Assembly (NCBI GenBank): GCA_964507105.1
Contig: CAZDOR010000004.1
Coordinates: 1-46,735, forward strand
DNA length: 46,735 nucleotides
Source: PWPS01 sp964507105
GTDB lineage: Bacteria > Patescibacteriota > Minisyncoccia > Minisyncoccales > PWPS01
Reading direction: 5' to 3'
Shown here: piece after piece, positions 7,232 through 16,431 of the stretch
Layout: each line of letters starts with the position of its first letter
Position numbering within the stretch: position 1 is the stretch's first letter
Notes under the pieces: generated by a model
Databases searched by the model: none
Seen by the model: only the letters and a program-made list of their open reading frames with translations
Told to the model about the DNA's origin: nothing
Translations under genes and position numbers: made by a program

Positions 7232-8962
7232 TTAGTTACTTTCATCTTCATCATCCTCAGCCTCTCCACCTTCTTCATGCTCGATTTCTTCCGGTCTGTC
7301 ATCCACATCGATTTCTAGAATTTCTAACATGTCTTTCTGAATTATAGAGTCCAATTCAACAGCCAGCTCCTCCTCGGTCCATGTGTCAGTTCCGGTTATT
7401 TCAGTTCTGTTTAAAAGAGGTGTATCTTCATCAGCTGAGGTCGTCGGTATTATTTCCAATTGAAAACTTGCTTCGGGGCTGGGCATGGACGCCCCTGCTC
7501 CTTTTTCCACTTCTTTCAAGCTCCAAACCAGTTCACCGCTGTCCGAATTAAATTTCATTTCTCCTTCATCAAACTCTTTATCAACCACTTCAACATCCTC
7601 CGGAACTGTTGTAACAACCTTGACATCTTCAAGATCGTTATAGTAGTTCTCTATTTTCCAATTTACGGTGTAGTTACTGAATTCATTTAATTCCAATGGA
7701 AACGGACCTTTGGAATTGAAAGAATCTTCTTCTGCTAACAGTGATTGACTTAAATCCATATCGGTGTTTACCTTCACTCTCGATTCCTCACGCGCCTGAG
7801 TAAGGCTGATTGAAGTAACTATTTCCGGATTATAAGGTAATCCGTCTTCCTTTACCTTGGCCCAAAAAGATAGCTTTTCTTCATCGTCGGGCCTGAGCCT
7901 TCTGAGCTCTGAAAAAGATGAATGACCCCACATAATAGATCCGGCATCTTTTTGAAGCCTGCCTCCCATAGGCTCAACTTCATCCATATCCATAAGCTCA
8001 GAATCCAAATCAACAGTCAAAAAGAGATCTTCCAGAGTCTCGTCTCCAATATTTTTAAAATAAATATCATAGAGCAGATCCTCACCCGCATCGGCTACAT
8101 GATCAGAGCTGTCGTTAACTACCACGTCAACAAACAGATTCGGTTGAGGAATCAAGACCTCATCATCCACTTCTTTTAAAGTTATAAACCTATCAAACTT
8201 CCATACACCAAGCTCTCCTTTAAATCCTTTAACGTCCCCGTGATCACCTTCAAGCTTTCCGAAAACCTCAATAAGCCCACCCTCATTTCCACTTAAAACA
8301 TCTCTCTCCCATTCATTATTCTCTAATCCGGAAGGAGTGCTTCTCAAAAACTCAAAACTGGAAGGATAGTCAAGTTTAATTCCTAAATTTTCTAAAGGAT
8401 CATCCAGATTTGAAAAATATCTCACCCTGAAAGGAAATTCTTCGTCAGCTTCAGTTTGCTCAGGTAAATCAAGTTCGAAGCTTATCGGAACATTGGTTAT
8501 TATACCCGTATGAGTTCTCTCAACCTCATATTCGGCGGATAAATTTTGAGGAGTGTAGTTGAACCATGCTCTGACCTCAACGGAGTCTCCTTTTTGTCCG
8601 AATATTTTTGCACTGAAGTCAATTATCTCTTCCTGTCCCGGATTTAAATCATCTAACTCCTCAACTCTTCTAAAAGTTTCTCTTTCTTCCGTAACCTCAT
8701 CTTCGTCATCCTTGACCGGAACTGCAACTTCGGGGTATTCAAAAGTAATCGATGCATTTTCAAGCCTGATATCACTGTTATTTCTGTACCTGATAGAATA
8801 TTCAACTTCCTGGCCAACTTCAACCTCTTCCGGTCCGATAATTTCAACTCTTAAATCCGCCTCGGAAAAACTTCCCCGGTCAAAATAAACCAAAGCCACC
8901 GTAGCGGCGATCAAAGCCAAAAAGAAAGTAAAAAAAGTTATTTTTTTCAATTTATTTTTCAT
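7232..8962 (-). CDS. membrane-anchored acidic surface protein with repeated beta-sandwich domains
   Basis: No specific function recognised. The protein of 576 residues has one N-terminal membrane segment (about 7-27) and then a long extracytoplasmic part built of about four similar immunoglobulin-like units of the DUF11/CARDB type (roughly 37-140, 165-270, 283-400, 410-540). Units carry phrases such as EVGQEVEYSIRYRNNSD, DAGEDLLYDIYFKNIGDE and ELNEFSNYTVNWKIENYYND. The chain is very acidic and ends in a run of Glu and Asp. It probably stands on the cell surface. It lies between recO and glyS on the same strand with no obvious functional link. Confidence 0.75.
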   Translation of the reverse strand: MKNKLKKITFFTFFLALIAATVALVYFDRGSFSEADLRVEIIGPEEVEVGQEVEYSIRYRNNSDIRLENASITFEYPEVAVPVKDDEDEVTEERETFRRVEELDDLNPGQEEIIDFSAKIFGQKGDSVEVRAWFNYTPQNLSAEYEVERTHTGIITNVPISFELDLPEQTEADEEFPFRVRYFSNLDDPLENLGIKLDYPSSFEFLRSTPSGLENNEWERDVLSGNEGGLIEVFGKLEGDHGDVKGFKGELGVWKFDRFITLKEVDDEVLIPQPNLFVDVVVNDSSDHVADAGEDLLYDIYFKNIGDETLEDLFLTVDLDSELMDMDEVEPMGGRLQKDAGSIMWGHSSFSELRRLRPDDEEKLSFWAKVKEDGLPYNPEIVTSISLTQAREESRVKVNTDMDLSQSLLAEEDSFNSKGPFPLELNEFSNYTVNWKIENYYNDLEDVKVVTTVPEDVEVVDKEFDEGEMKFNSDSGELVWSLKEVEKGAGASMPSPEASFQLEIIPTTSADEDTPLLNRTEITGTDTWTEEELAVELDSIIQKDMLEILEIDVDDRPEEIEHEEGGEAEDDEDESN

Positions 8963-9011
8963 AGTGTTGTTGCTTCTTTTGAATAAAGTTTACCAGACTA
9001 CTCCTCCTTAT

Positions 9012-9734
9012 TCAAATCCTGCGAGGAAGAAATTGAATGTATTTTTCCAATATTTCTTCTGCTCTTTTAAAATTGGCTTTCTGACTCAAAAAATCTTCGA
9101 ACCGGGTTTTAAAAATTAGAAGTAAAAACTTCTTATCTTTTTCGGAAAATTTTATCAAAGGACGGTTATCAACTTTCTCCTTACAGCCCGGACAAATTGC
9201 TCCGCCGTGCCACGGACTGAAAAATCCGACTTTTTCATCATTATCGATAATACAGGAATCAACTTTGGGAGCATAGCCCAAAAATTCCAAAAACTTAAAT
9301 GCGAAATAGAAATAAAACAATTTTAATTCTTCTTTTTTATCACCCTTGTTCGACAAGCCATCCAATAGATAAAAAGATTTTTTAATCAGGGCCCATAAAT
9401 TCTCGTCTTCTTCCTCCTCGGTGATAAAAGAATCTATCAACTCGGATATTTTGAAAGCAACCGACATTTTTCCTAAATCGTTCTTTATTTTGGAAAAATT
9501 GTTTATTGTTTCCGAATCGGTCAAAATATTGTAATTTCGTCCGCGGACAAACTCTATATTGCTATAGCAAAATAGTTCCGAGCTTGATCTTAGTTTCGAT
9601 TTTATCTTTCTTATCGACTTACCGGCAACAAACAATTTTCCAAAATCCCTACTGTAAGCTATCAGGTATTCATCCGCTTCGAACCGTTTTATCTTTTTAA
9701 GAAAAATAGCTTCAGTTCTATAGCGAGTGTGCAT
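9012..9734 (-). CDS. recO: DNA repair protein RecO
   Basis: Recombination mediator that helps load RecA on SSB-coated single-stranded DNA. The N-terminal OB fold is clear (YRTEAIFLKKIKRFEADEYLIAYSRDFGKL, then SIRKIKSKLRSSSELF). The middle is helical and a CPGC pair near residue 180 is what remains of the zinc knuckle, which has four Cys in many homologues. The length of 240 residues is normal. It starts four bases after the ileS stop, so it is probably translated from the same message. Confidence 0.88.
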   Translation of the reverse strand: MHTRYRTEAIFLKKIKRFEADEYLIAYSRDFGKLFVAGKSIRKIKSKLRSSSELFCYSNIEFVRGRNYNILTDSETINNFSKIKNDLGKMSVAFKISELIDSFITEEEEDENLWALIKKSFYLLDGLSNKGDKKEELKLFYFYFAFKFLEFLGYAPKVDSCIIDNDEKVGFFSPWHGGAICPGCKEKVDNRPLIKFSEKDKKFLLLIFKTRFEDFLSQKANFKRAEEILEKYIQFLPRRI

Positions 9735-9738
9735 CTAT

Positions 9739-12567
9739 CTATTCTGTTATATTGATTCCCAATTTCAATTCCTTCTCATCGACTTCAACAGTCTTGGTCC
9801 ATTTCGCTTTTTTAATGGAATTGGAAATATTAACAGCCGAAGTTTCTCTTTTTAAGTAATCCCTTTTATTTTCAAAGAGATCATCAAAATTACCTTCATA
9901 AAAAAGGTTAATCTCTTGATCCGGAGTTAAATCGGCTTTTTTTCTCAAGTGTTGAGTTCTTCTGACAATTTCTCTGGCCATTCCTTCCTCCTTTAATTCC
10001 GGAGTGATATTCGTTGCGAGATCAAAATTGTCAGCTACGGTAATTTCTTTAACGTTCACTTCATCTTTGAGAACTTCTTTAGCATCTTCACTAATCTCTT
10101 CGTCTATCTTCATTTCAGACAAGGGCTGTCTAACTTTGAGCTCGTTTCTGGATCTTTCCGCTAACCCTTCTTGCGCCAAATTTCTAACAATTTTCATCTC
10201 CCTCTCCAATTCTTCGTCAATAAGACTTTCGTCAGGCTCCGGAAAGTCAGCTAAGTGAACTGATTTTTTCCCGGTTAATTCCTTGTATAAATAGTCAGAA
10301 ACGAAAGGGGCGTAAGGGGCAAGCATTTTTACTATCATCCTCAAAACGTAGTGAAAAGTTTGAGCAAATTCTTTCTTTTCTTTTTCCGATTCGGGTTTTT
10401 GAAGTTTTCTTCTTGATCTTCTTATGTACCAGTTCGATAAATCATCTATTGCTTTTTCAACTTCTCTGGATGCTTCCGTTAACTTATAATCATCCATCCA
10501 TTTTATGAGTTCTTTATTAGCTCTATTTACTTTGGATAAAATCCATCTATTCAAAATGTGTTTGGGCTCTACATCTCCCTTCAAGTCTTCTTCCTCAGCA
10601 TAAGTATCAAAAAATGAATAGCTGTGCCAAAGAGTCGAGATAACCTTTCTGTTCGTTTCTCTGACTCTATCTTCTGAGAATCTATAATCCTCTCCTATCT
10701 TAGTGGAAGAAAGAAGAAAAAATCTAAGTGAATCCGCTCCGTAACTATTAAAGATATGATCCATCTCAGGATAATTTCTAAGTCTTTTTGATAACTTCTT
10801 TCCGGTTTCATCCAGCAAAAGACCGTTTGCAATTACGTTTTTGTAGGCCGGCTTATTTTTTCCTAATCCTTGATCCTTGAGAGTTAGAGCAGTGGCTAAT
10901 ACGTGCAAAGTATAGAACCAGCCCCTGGTTTGATCCATTCCTTCGGCGATAAAATCAGCCGGAAAAGCTTCTTCCCCCGTTTTTTTATCCTCAAAAGGAT
11001 AATGAAACTGAGCATAGGGCATGGATCCGGACTCGAACCAACAGTCAAACACCTCTTCCACTCTCATCATCTCTCCGCCACAATCACAGTCCAAAGCAAC
11101 CTCGTCAATGTGTGGCCTGTGCAGATCATCGGGCTCCTCTCCGAGTTCTTTGATTGATCCTACGGCTTTTTGAGAATCGCACTCACTACACTCCCAAACC
11201 GGAATCGGAGCACCCCAAAATCTATTTCTGGAAACCGACCAGTCTCTGGCACCTTCCAGCCAATTGCCGAATCGCCCCTTTTTGACATGCTCGGGAACCC
11301 AATGAATTTGCTCATTATTTTTTAATAATTGATCCTTAAAAGCAGTTACTTTTATGTACCAACTTTCAAAAGCGTAGTATAAAAGCGGGGTATCACATCG
11401 CCAACAAAAAGGATACGAATGCTCATAGCCCTCCGTTTTGTAAAGTAAATCTTTTTCTTTCAAATCTTCCAATATCTTTTTGTCCGCTTTTTTAACGAAC
11501 ACTCCTTCAAAGTCACCCCCGTGTTCGTTAAATTTCCCTTCTTCATCAACCAAGTGGAAGAAGGGTAAATTCTTTTCTTTTCCGAGTTCAAAGTCATCTT
11601 CACCATACATCACCGCCGTATGAACTATTCCGGTTCCTTCTTCAAGAGTAACGAAATCAGCCAAGTAAACCTGAAAACAGTTTTCTATTCCTTCCGGCTT
11701 GGCTTTTTTCATATGGTTAAAGAGCGGTTCGTATTTCAACCCTTCAAGATCACTCCCCTTCATCTCTTTTTTAACCTTAAAATCCCCATCCAAGACTTCT
11801 AATCTCTCTTTTGCCAATATTAATTCTTCACCCTCAACTTCAACTAAAGCGTAGTCAAAATTCTCATCAACAACCAAGGCGACATTTCCGGGTAATGTCC
11901 AGGGGGTGGTAGTCCAAGCTAAAAGTTTTGCGCCTTGAAAATTACCACTTGTCACTTCCATTTTCATAAATACGGAAGGATCAGTCGTCATCTCATAGCC
12001 TTGATTCACCTCAAAATTCGAGATGGGAGTTCCGCATCTGGGACAATATGGAGAGATTCTATAATCTTTATAAACCAAATCCTGATCCCAAAGTTTTTTA
12101 AAAACCCACCAAACTGATTCGGTATACTCCTTATCCATAGTAGAATAATCATCGTCATAATTAGCCCATCTTCCTATTCTGGATAAAGTTTTTTTCCAAT
12201 CATCTACACACCTGAATACCGAATCTTTACATTTGGAGTTAAACTCTTCTATGCCCACCTCCTCTTCGATCTCTCTCTTACTATTTACATCGATCTCTTT
12301 TTCTATCAAATTTTCAATCGGAAGTCCATGACAATCCCAACCGACTCTTCTGGGGACTCTGTAGCCCCGCATCGTTTTGTACCTTAAAACGGAATCCTTG
12401 ATACTACTGGCCAATACGTGTCCGTAATGCGGCTTTCCGGTTGCAAACGGAGGGCCGTCATAAAAGCTAAAGAGGTCCGCATCTTTTCTGTTTTCTAATG
12501 TTTTTTGGAATATCTTTTCCTCATCCCAAAAATCCATTATTTCTTCCTCTATTTTTGAAAAATTCAT
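9739..12567 (-). CDS. ileS: isoleucyl-tRNA synthetase (type 2, eukaryote-like)
   Basis: Class I synthetase for isoleucine with editing domain, 942 residues. The ATP motifs are HYGH at 47-50 (usual HIGH) and KLSKR at about 600 (usual KMSKS). WDCHGLPIENLIEKEI, the editing-domain LAWTTTPWTLPGN and the zinc pairs YCPRC, FCWRC, CSEC and CDCGG are visible. The wording of these motifs follows the type 2 (archaeal/eukaryotic-like) enzymes more than the classical bacterial type 1. Type 2 enzymes are generally tolerant of mupirocin; that property is an inference here. It follows a phosphatase gene by 12 bases and is followed by recO. Confidence 0.95.
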   Translation of the reverse strand: MNFSKIEEEIMDFWDEEKIFQKTLENRKDADLFSFYDGPPFATGKPHYGHVLASSIKDSVLRYKTMRGYRVPRRVGWDCHGLPIENLIEKEIDVNSKREIEEEVGIEEFNSKCKDSVFRCVDDWKKTLSRIGRWANYDDDYSTMDKEYTESVWWVFKKLWDQDLVYKDYRISPYCPRCGTPISNFEVNQGYEMTTDPSVFMKMEVTSGNFQGAKLLAWTTTPWTLPGNVALVVDENFDYALVEVEGEELILAKERLEVLDGDFKVKKEMKGSDLEGLKYEPLFNHMKKAKPEGIENCFQVYLADFVTLEEGTGIVHTAVMYGEDDFELGKEKNLPFFHLVDEEGKFNEHGGDFEGVFVKKADKKILEDLKEKDLLYKTEGYEHSYPFCWRCDTPLLYYAFESWYIKVTAFKDQLLKNNEQIHWVPEHVKKGRFGNWLEGARDWSVSRNRFWGAPIPVWECSECDSQKAVGSIKELGEEPDDLHRPHIDEVALDCDCGGEMMRVEEVFDCWFESGSMPYAQFHYPFEDKKTGEEAFPADFIAEGMDQTRGWFYTLHVLATALTLKDQGLGKNKPAYKNVIANGLLLDETGKKLSKRLRNYPEMDHIFNSYGADSLRFFLLSSTKIGEDYRFSEDRVRETNRKVISTLWHSYSFFDTYAEEEDLKGDVEPKHILNRWILSKVNRANKELIKWMDDYKLTEASREVEKAIDDLSNWYIRRSRRKLQKPESEKEKKEFAQTFHYVLRMIVKMLAPYAPFVSDYLYKELTGKKSVHLADFPEPDESLIDEELEREMKIVRNLAQEGLAERSRNELKVRQPLSEMKIDEEISEDAKEVLKDEVNVKEITVADNFDLATNITPELKEEGMAREIVRRTQHLRKKADLTPDQEINLFYEGNFDDLFENKRDYLKRETSAVNISNSIKKAKWTKTVEVDEKELKLGINITE

Positions 12568-12579
12568 AAACTTGTAGCT

Positions 12580-13152
12580 TTAATTTAACTTTATAAGTTC
12601 TGCCGTTCTAAAAAGGTTTTTATTCTTCTTAATTTGGACTAATTCATCGACATTTCTTCCTTTTAATTTTCCTTCTAAAAGCCATAGGGGGTCCCTATGG
12701 CTGATAATCAAAATATTTTTGTCTTCCGTTTTTTTATCTGTTTTTAAAAGAAATTTCCACATTCTTTCTTGTGCATCTCTAAGACTTTCTCCATCTTTCG
12801 GAGTTTTTTCAAAGTTATTTTTTTCAAATTTTTTATAAAAATCCTTCTTCTTTTTTCCGTGCCAGACTCCCAAATTAATATCTCTTAACTTTTCTGTAAA
12901 AATTATATCTTCTTTAAACCTGATCTTTTCTTTAACTATTTTAGCGGTCTCCCGGGTTCGTAGAAAATCGGAGGAGTAAATTTCATCCAAATCCAACTCA
13001 TTAATGATCTCAGCTTTTAACTCTACCTGTTTTTTACCAATCTCACTGAGAGGTACCTTGTCAGTGCAATCTTCAGGATAAATATATCCCTCCTTTTCTT
13101 CTTGGTAATTTGTTCTTCCGTGTCGAAATAGATAATAGTTATTTTGCAACAT
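12580..13152 (-). CDS. histidine phosphatase family protein
   Basis: Phosphoglycerate-mutase-like phosphatase of 190 residues. The N-terminal catalytic RHG is present (YYLFRHGRTNY), followed by the second arginine in SSDFLRTRETA and the second catalytic His in ILIISHRDPLW; GESLRDAQERM supplies the usual acid. Family members act on phosphosugars, phosphoproteins or nucleotide monophosphates, so the substrate is not assigned. It lies seven bases downstream of argS and 12 bases upstream of ileS, in one apparent transcript. Confidence 0.88.
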   Translation of the reverse strand: MLQNNYYLFRHGRTNYQEEKEGYIYPEDCTDKVPLSEIGKKQVELKAEIINELDLDEIYSSDFLRTRETAKIVKEKIRFKEDIIFTEKLRDINLGVWHGKKKKDFYKKFEKNNFEKTPKDGESLRDAQERMWKFLLKTDKKTEDKNILIISHRDPLWLLEGKLKGRNVDELVQIKKNKNLFRTAELIKLN

Positions 13153-13159
13153 ATTTATT

Positions 13160-14827
13160 TTACATTTTTTCCGGTATGGATATTCCTAAAAGTTCAAGTG
13201 CTTTTTTCAAAGATTCGAAACTTGCTTTGGTAATCGTCAATCTTTGATCTCGTTTTTCTTTAGAATTCAATATCGGGTGGTCGTTATAAAAACTATTAAA
13301 AGTTCTGGCGACTTCATAAGCATAATTAGCTATAGTAGAAGGTGTAAAGTTTCTTTTTGCCGCATCAATTCTTTCTTCAAATTCGGTAATTTTTTTGACT
13401 AACGATCTTTCTTTTTCAGACAAATCAATAAACTCAAAATCAAACCCGGCTGCATCTTTTAAGACACTCTCAGCTCTTAACGTGGTGTATTGAAGATAGG
13501 GTCCGGAATTTCCTTTTAAATTTAAAACCTTGTCCCAATCAAAAGCTATATCTTTTTTGTAATGCTTTTTTAGGTCGGCATATTTAACAGCCCCCACCCC
13601 TATCTTCTTGGCAATCTCTTTTTTTTCTTCTTCCGTAATTTCACCTGTTGTCTTTGAATTGTCAATGATGTCTTCCGCTCTGCTTACAGCTTCATTCAAA
13701 ACGTCTTCCAGATGGATTGTTTTTCCTTTTCTGGTTGACATTGCTCCATCCTTTAGCCTATACATTCCATGCGCAACATGCATAAAAGAAGATTCATCCT
13801 TCCATCCCAACATTTCTACAGTTTTAAATAATTGGCGCATATGAAGCTTTTGATCCGCACCAATTTCATATACGAGAAGATCCGGATCCCATCTATCTAT
13901 TCTGTATTTTGCCGTTGCTAAGTCTCTTGTAAAATAAGTGGTGCTTCCATCGGACTTCAAGAGCATCGCCGGTGGCATTTCATCTTTAAAATCAACAATG
14001 AGGGCTCCTTCTGATTTTTTAGCGATTTCCTTTTTTTTAGCCTCCTTTATCACCGCCTCCATCTTGTCCTGATAAAAGCTCTCTCCCATCACATGATCAA
14101 TATCAACATTCAAAAGAGAATAGGTTCTATTAAACTCTTCCAAGCTGGTTTCAACACATTTTTTCCATATTTTTCGTGCCTTTTTGTCACCATTTTCAAG
14201 GCGCTTGAACCATCTTCTGGCCTCATCTTCCATTCCGGGATCTTCTTCCGCTTCTTCATGAAACTCAACATAGAGGCGTTCGAGATCATCAACTGATAAA
14301 TCTTCGGGTTTTAAATTATTTTTAACTATTTGATATAAAAGTTTTCCGTATTGAGTTCCCCAATCACCCAAATGGTTCACTCCGATCGTTTCCCATCCAC
14401 AGAAATTGTAAATATTATAAATGGCTTGCCCCACTATGGTAGAACGTAAGTGGCCGATTCCAAATGCTTTTGCGATATTCGGAGCGGAATAATCCAACAC
14501 CATCGTCTTGTCCCGTTTTTCAACATTGAACTTTAAAAGCTCTTTTAATTCATTAAGCAGGGCCGATTCAGTTAATCGAAAATTCAAAAACCCTCCTTTA
14601 CTTTCACATTCAAAAAGATCACAGGATAAATCTTCAGATATCTCAGCAGCAATCTTTTTGGGGTTCTTTTTCAACTTACCCGCCATTTTGAAAGATACAT
14701 TGCTGGAAAAATCGCCATGACTCTCATCTGCTGGGATCTCTAAATTTAATTCATGAGTGGCTATGGATTTGTCATAAACCCTTTTAAAAGAAGTCTGTAT
14801 TTTTTCTTTAATTTTCTTTCCAATCAT
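13160..14827 (-). CDS. argS: arginyl-tRNA synthetase
   Basis: Class I synthetase of 555 residues that needs tRNA-Arg to activate arginine. Order of domains: N-terminal Add1 domain (about 1-95), catalytic domain opening with DYSAPNIAKAFGIGHLRST (HIGH as GIGH), NHLGDWGTQYGKL, a degenerate KMSKS region MSTRKGKTIHLEDVL, and a C-terminal DALR anticodon domain starting at LQYTTLRAESVL. The promoter upstream places transcription initiation at the ATG itself, so the argS message is predicted to be leaderless and heads the transcript argS-phosphatase-ileS-recO. Confidence 0.95.
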   Translation of the reverse strand: MIGKKIKEKIQTSFKRVYDKSIATHELNLEIPADESHGDFSSNVSFKMAGKLKKNPKKIAAEISEDLSCDLFECESKGGFLNFRLTESALLNELKELLKFNVEKRDKTMVLDYSAPNIAKAFGIGHLRSTIVGQAIYNIYNFCGWETIGVNHLGDWGTQYGKLLYQIVKNNLKPEDLSVDDLERLYVEFHEEAEEDPGMEDEARRWFKRLENGDKKARKIWKKCVETSLEEFNRTYSLLNVDIDHVMGESFYQDKMEAVIKEAKKKEIAKKSEGALIVDFKDEMPPAMLLKSDGSTTYFTRDLATAKYRIDRWDPDLLVYEIGADQKLHMRQLFKTVEMLGWKDESSFMHVAHGMYRLKDGAMSTRKGKTIHLEDVLNEAVSRAEDIIDNSKTTGEITEEEKKEIAKKIGVGAVKYADLKKHYKKDIAFDWDKVLNLKGNSGPYLQYTTLRAESVLKDAAGFDFEFIDLSEKERSLVKKITEFEERIDAAKRNFTPSTIANYAYEVARTFNSFYNDHPILNSKEKRDQRLTITKASFESLKKALELLGISIPEKM

Positions 14828-14833
14828 ATGTTA

Positions 14834-14862
14834 ATAATAACACAAACGGATAATAATTTGAA
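14834..14862 (-). promoter_or_regulatory. promoter of the argS-ileS-recO transcript
   Basis: TTCAAA (14862-14857), a 17-base spacer and TATTAT (14839-14834). The -10 box ends seven bases before the argS ATG at 14827, so the first transcribed base should be at or next to the start codon. Confidence 0.6.
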
Positions 14863-14873
14863 CCTTAAAAAGC

Positions 14874-14899
14874 AAAAGCCGGCCCGTCTCGGACCAGCT
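14874..14899 (-). terminator. intrinsic terminator of the 311-residue secreted protein gene
   Basis: On the minus strand AGCTGGTCC and GGGCCGGCT form a nine-pair stem (two G-T pairs) around GAGAC, followed by TTTT and a further T-rich stretch. It begins 23 bases after the stop at 14922 and separates that gene from argS. Confidence 0.75.
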
Positions 14900-14921
14900 C
14901 TTGAGCGATGAGGCTTTAATT

Positions 14922-15857
14922 CTATTCCTCGATCTCGCAAGACCCGTCAACGCATACGCAATCGGCCGACGGTTGAGGGCTTACCACCTGGGGACACACT
15001 ATATCATCATCGCAATTGAGCTCAGTATCCTCCTCGTTTACACATTCCCAATTGGCTCCCGCATTTTCAGGGCAACAATTGGTTGATACCCACCGGCAAT
15101 CCGCATCTTCGTCACAGCTGTAAACGACATCTTCTTCTACTTCGAAATGAGCAGAGAGAATAGATTCTTCCTTGATTTCAAAAACACACTCTTTCTCCCA
15201 CCTATCACATTCGGTTGCACTTCCTTCTCTTTCCCATCCGTTAAATTCATACCCCTCATCAGGGATGGCTTCAACTGTTATTTCTTCCCCTTCTTCGTAC
15301 TTATGAGTTTCGGGTTTCGGATCTGTAGTTCCTCCATCCATAGCCATAAGACTTAATTCCACCCTTTCTTTTGAGTCTTCACAATCAAAAATTTCATTCA
15401 ACCGATCTCTGGTTTTTTCTTTCAGGGTGAATCCGAATCGAGCCTCGCCCTCCAATTCAATTCCTTTCTCTTTTTGAAAATCATAAAGCGCGCGCGCTGA
15501 ATCCCAGCCATAAACTCCATTCTTTTCTCCTTCGAAATATCCTTCAATTTCCAATGCCCGCTGAAGATTTTTCACATCCTCATCCTCGTCTCCATACTCC
15601 AGATTTTTATCGAACTGATGACAAAAATCATCTTCCAACTCTTCCAGGTGATTTTCCATTGCTCGACGCAGCCCGTCGAGGTTAACTTCGGCTCCCGTTT
15701 CTTCAGCCATCTTTTCAATTCGATTCATGTTTTCCCGAATGCGCTCCGCTGCACGTTGTCTTCCGTCTACGGCTTGTTGCGGAGGATTGGCAATCGCAAA
15801 TCCGAACCCGAAAAGTAAAAATATAACCGTCATGAACGTAATTTTCTTAAATTTCAT
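14922..15857 (-). CDS. secreted protein with peptidoglycan-binding, InlB-B-like and Cys-rich domains
   Basis: The 311 residues start with a signal peptide or single anchor (about 5-23). A helical stretch (30-85) precedes a PG_binding_1-like domain (about 88-155; DVKNLQRALEIEGYFEGEKNGVYG and ALYDFQKEKG). Next comes a unit like the divergent InlB B-repeat (about 170-240; EGEEITVEAIPDEGYEFNGWE). A Cys-rich tail (about 245-311) has DADCRW, NCCPENAG and the end CVCVDGSCEIEE; its even spread of Cys suggests disulfides outside the cell. The likely role is wall-associated surface structure; no enzymatic motif is seen. It has its own promoter and terminator and is a single-gene unit. Confidence 0.82.
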   Translation of the reverse strand: MKFKKITFMTVIFLLFGFGFAIANPPQQAVDGRQRAAERIRENMNRIEKMAEETGAEVNLDGLRRAMENHLEELEDDFCHQFDKNLEYGDEDEDVKNLQRALEIEGYFEGEKNGVYGWDSARALYDFQKEKGIELEGEARFGFTLKEKTRDRLNEIFDCEDSKERVELSLMAMDGGTTDPKPETHKYEEGEEITVEAIPDEGYEFNGWEREGSATECDRWEKECVFEIKEESILSAHFEVEEDVVYSCDEDADCRWVSTNCCPENAGANWECVNEEDTELNCDDDIVCPQVVSPQPSADCVCVDGSCEIEE

Positions 15858-15891
15858 AATTAAGTAATTAATTTAAACGACCTTTTCTGGA

Positions 15892-15920
15892 ATTATACAA
15901 AAAAAATTACGACTTGTCAT
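15892..15920 (-). promoter_or_regulatory. promoter of the 311-residue secreted protein gene
   Basis: ATGACA (15920-15915), a 17-base spacer and a perfect TATAAT (15897-15892), giving a leader of about 30 bases without a Shine-Dalgarno. Its -35 box overlaps the -35 box of the divergent smpB promoter. Confidence 0.7.
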
Positions 15921-15942
15921 TTTATATATTTATTGTTAAAGT
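15914..15942 (+). promoter_or_regulatory. promoter of smpB-ssrA-infC-rpmI-rplT
   Basis: TTGTCA (15914-15919), a 17-base spacer and TAAAGT (15937-15942). The leader would be about 15 bases. The -35 box shares five bases with the divergent promoter on the other strand, so the two cannot be occupied together. Confidence 0.6.
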
Positions 15943-15963
15943 ATTTTCTGTTAATATGAAGAT

Positions 15964-16413
15964 ATGCCCACTTTATCCAAAAACAAAAAAGCTTTTCATG
16001 ATTACGAAATTCTCGAAAAATTCGAGGCGGGTATCGTTTTGAATGGGCAAGAGGTAAAATCAATAAAAGAGGGAAGAGTATCGCTCAAAGGATCATATGT
16101 TGTTATTCGCAAAGAGGAGCCCTTTTTAATAGGAGTCAATATTCCTCCGTATCAACCAAAAAATGCTCCCGAGGACTATAACCCTGAAAGAGCAAGGAAA
16201 TTACTTTTAACTAAAAAACAGATAAAATACCTGATGGGAAAGTCCAATGAAAGGGGGTTGACTTTAGTGCCGTTAAAGGTGTATACTAAAAGAGGCTTGA
16301 TTAAGCTCAAGTTTGGTGTTTGTCGCGGCAAAAAAGCTCATGACAAACGAAAGAAGATAAAAGACAGAGAAATTGACAGAAACCTGAGGCGACGAATGAA
16401 GAGAAATAAATAA
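15964..16413 (+). CDS. smpB: SsrA-binding protein SmpB
   Basis: Partner of tmRNA in trans-translation; it carries Ala-tmRNA into the empty A site of stalled ribosomes. The 149 residues follow the family from NKKAFHDYEILEKFEAGIVL through GQEVKSIKEGRVSLKGSY and YTKRGLIKLKFGVCRGKKAHDKR to the basic C-terminal tail that enters the mRNA channel (DREIDRNLRRRMKR). It lies 18 bases upstream of the tmRNA gene on the same strand, so the protein and its RNA are probably made from one transcript. No clear Shine-Dalgarno precedes the ATG. Confidence 0.96.
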   Translation: MPTLSKNKKAFHDYEILEKFEAGIVLNGQEVKSIKEGRVSLKGSYVVIRKEEPFLIGVNIPPYQPKNAPEDYNPERARKLLLTKKQIKYLMGKSNERGLTLVPLKVYTKRGLIKLKFGVCRGKKAHDKRKKIKDREIDRNLRRRMKRNK

Positions 16414-16431
16414 ATTAGCACATAAACAAAC

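Noticed and set aside
7225..7308. N-terminal extension of glyS by 28 codons
   Set aside because: It overlaps the upstream gene and reads as its antiphase tail, not as family sequence.
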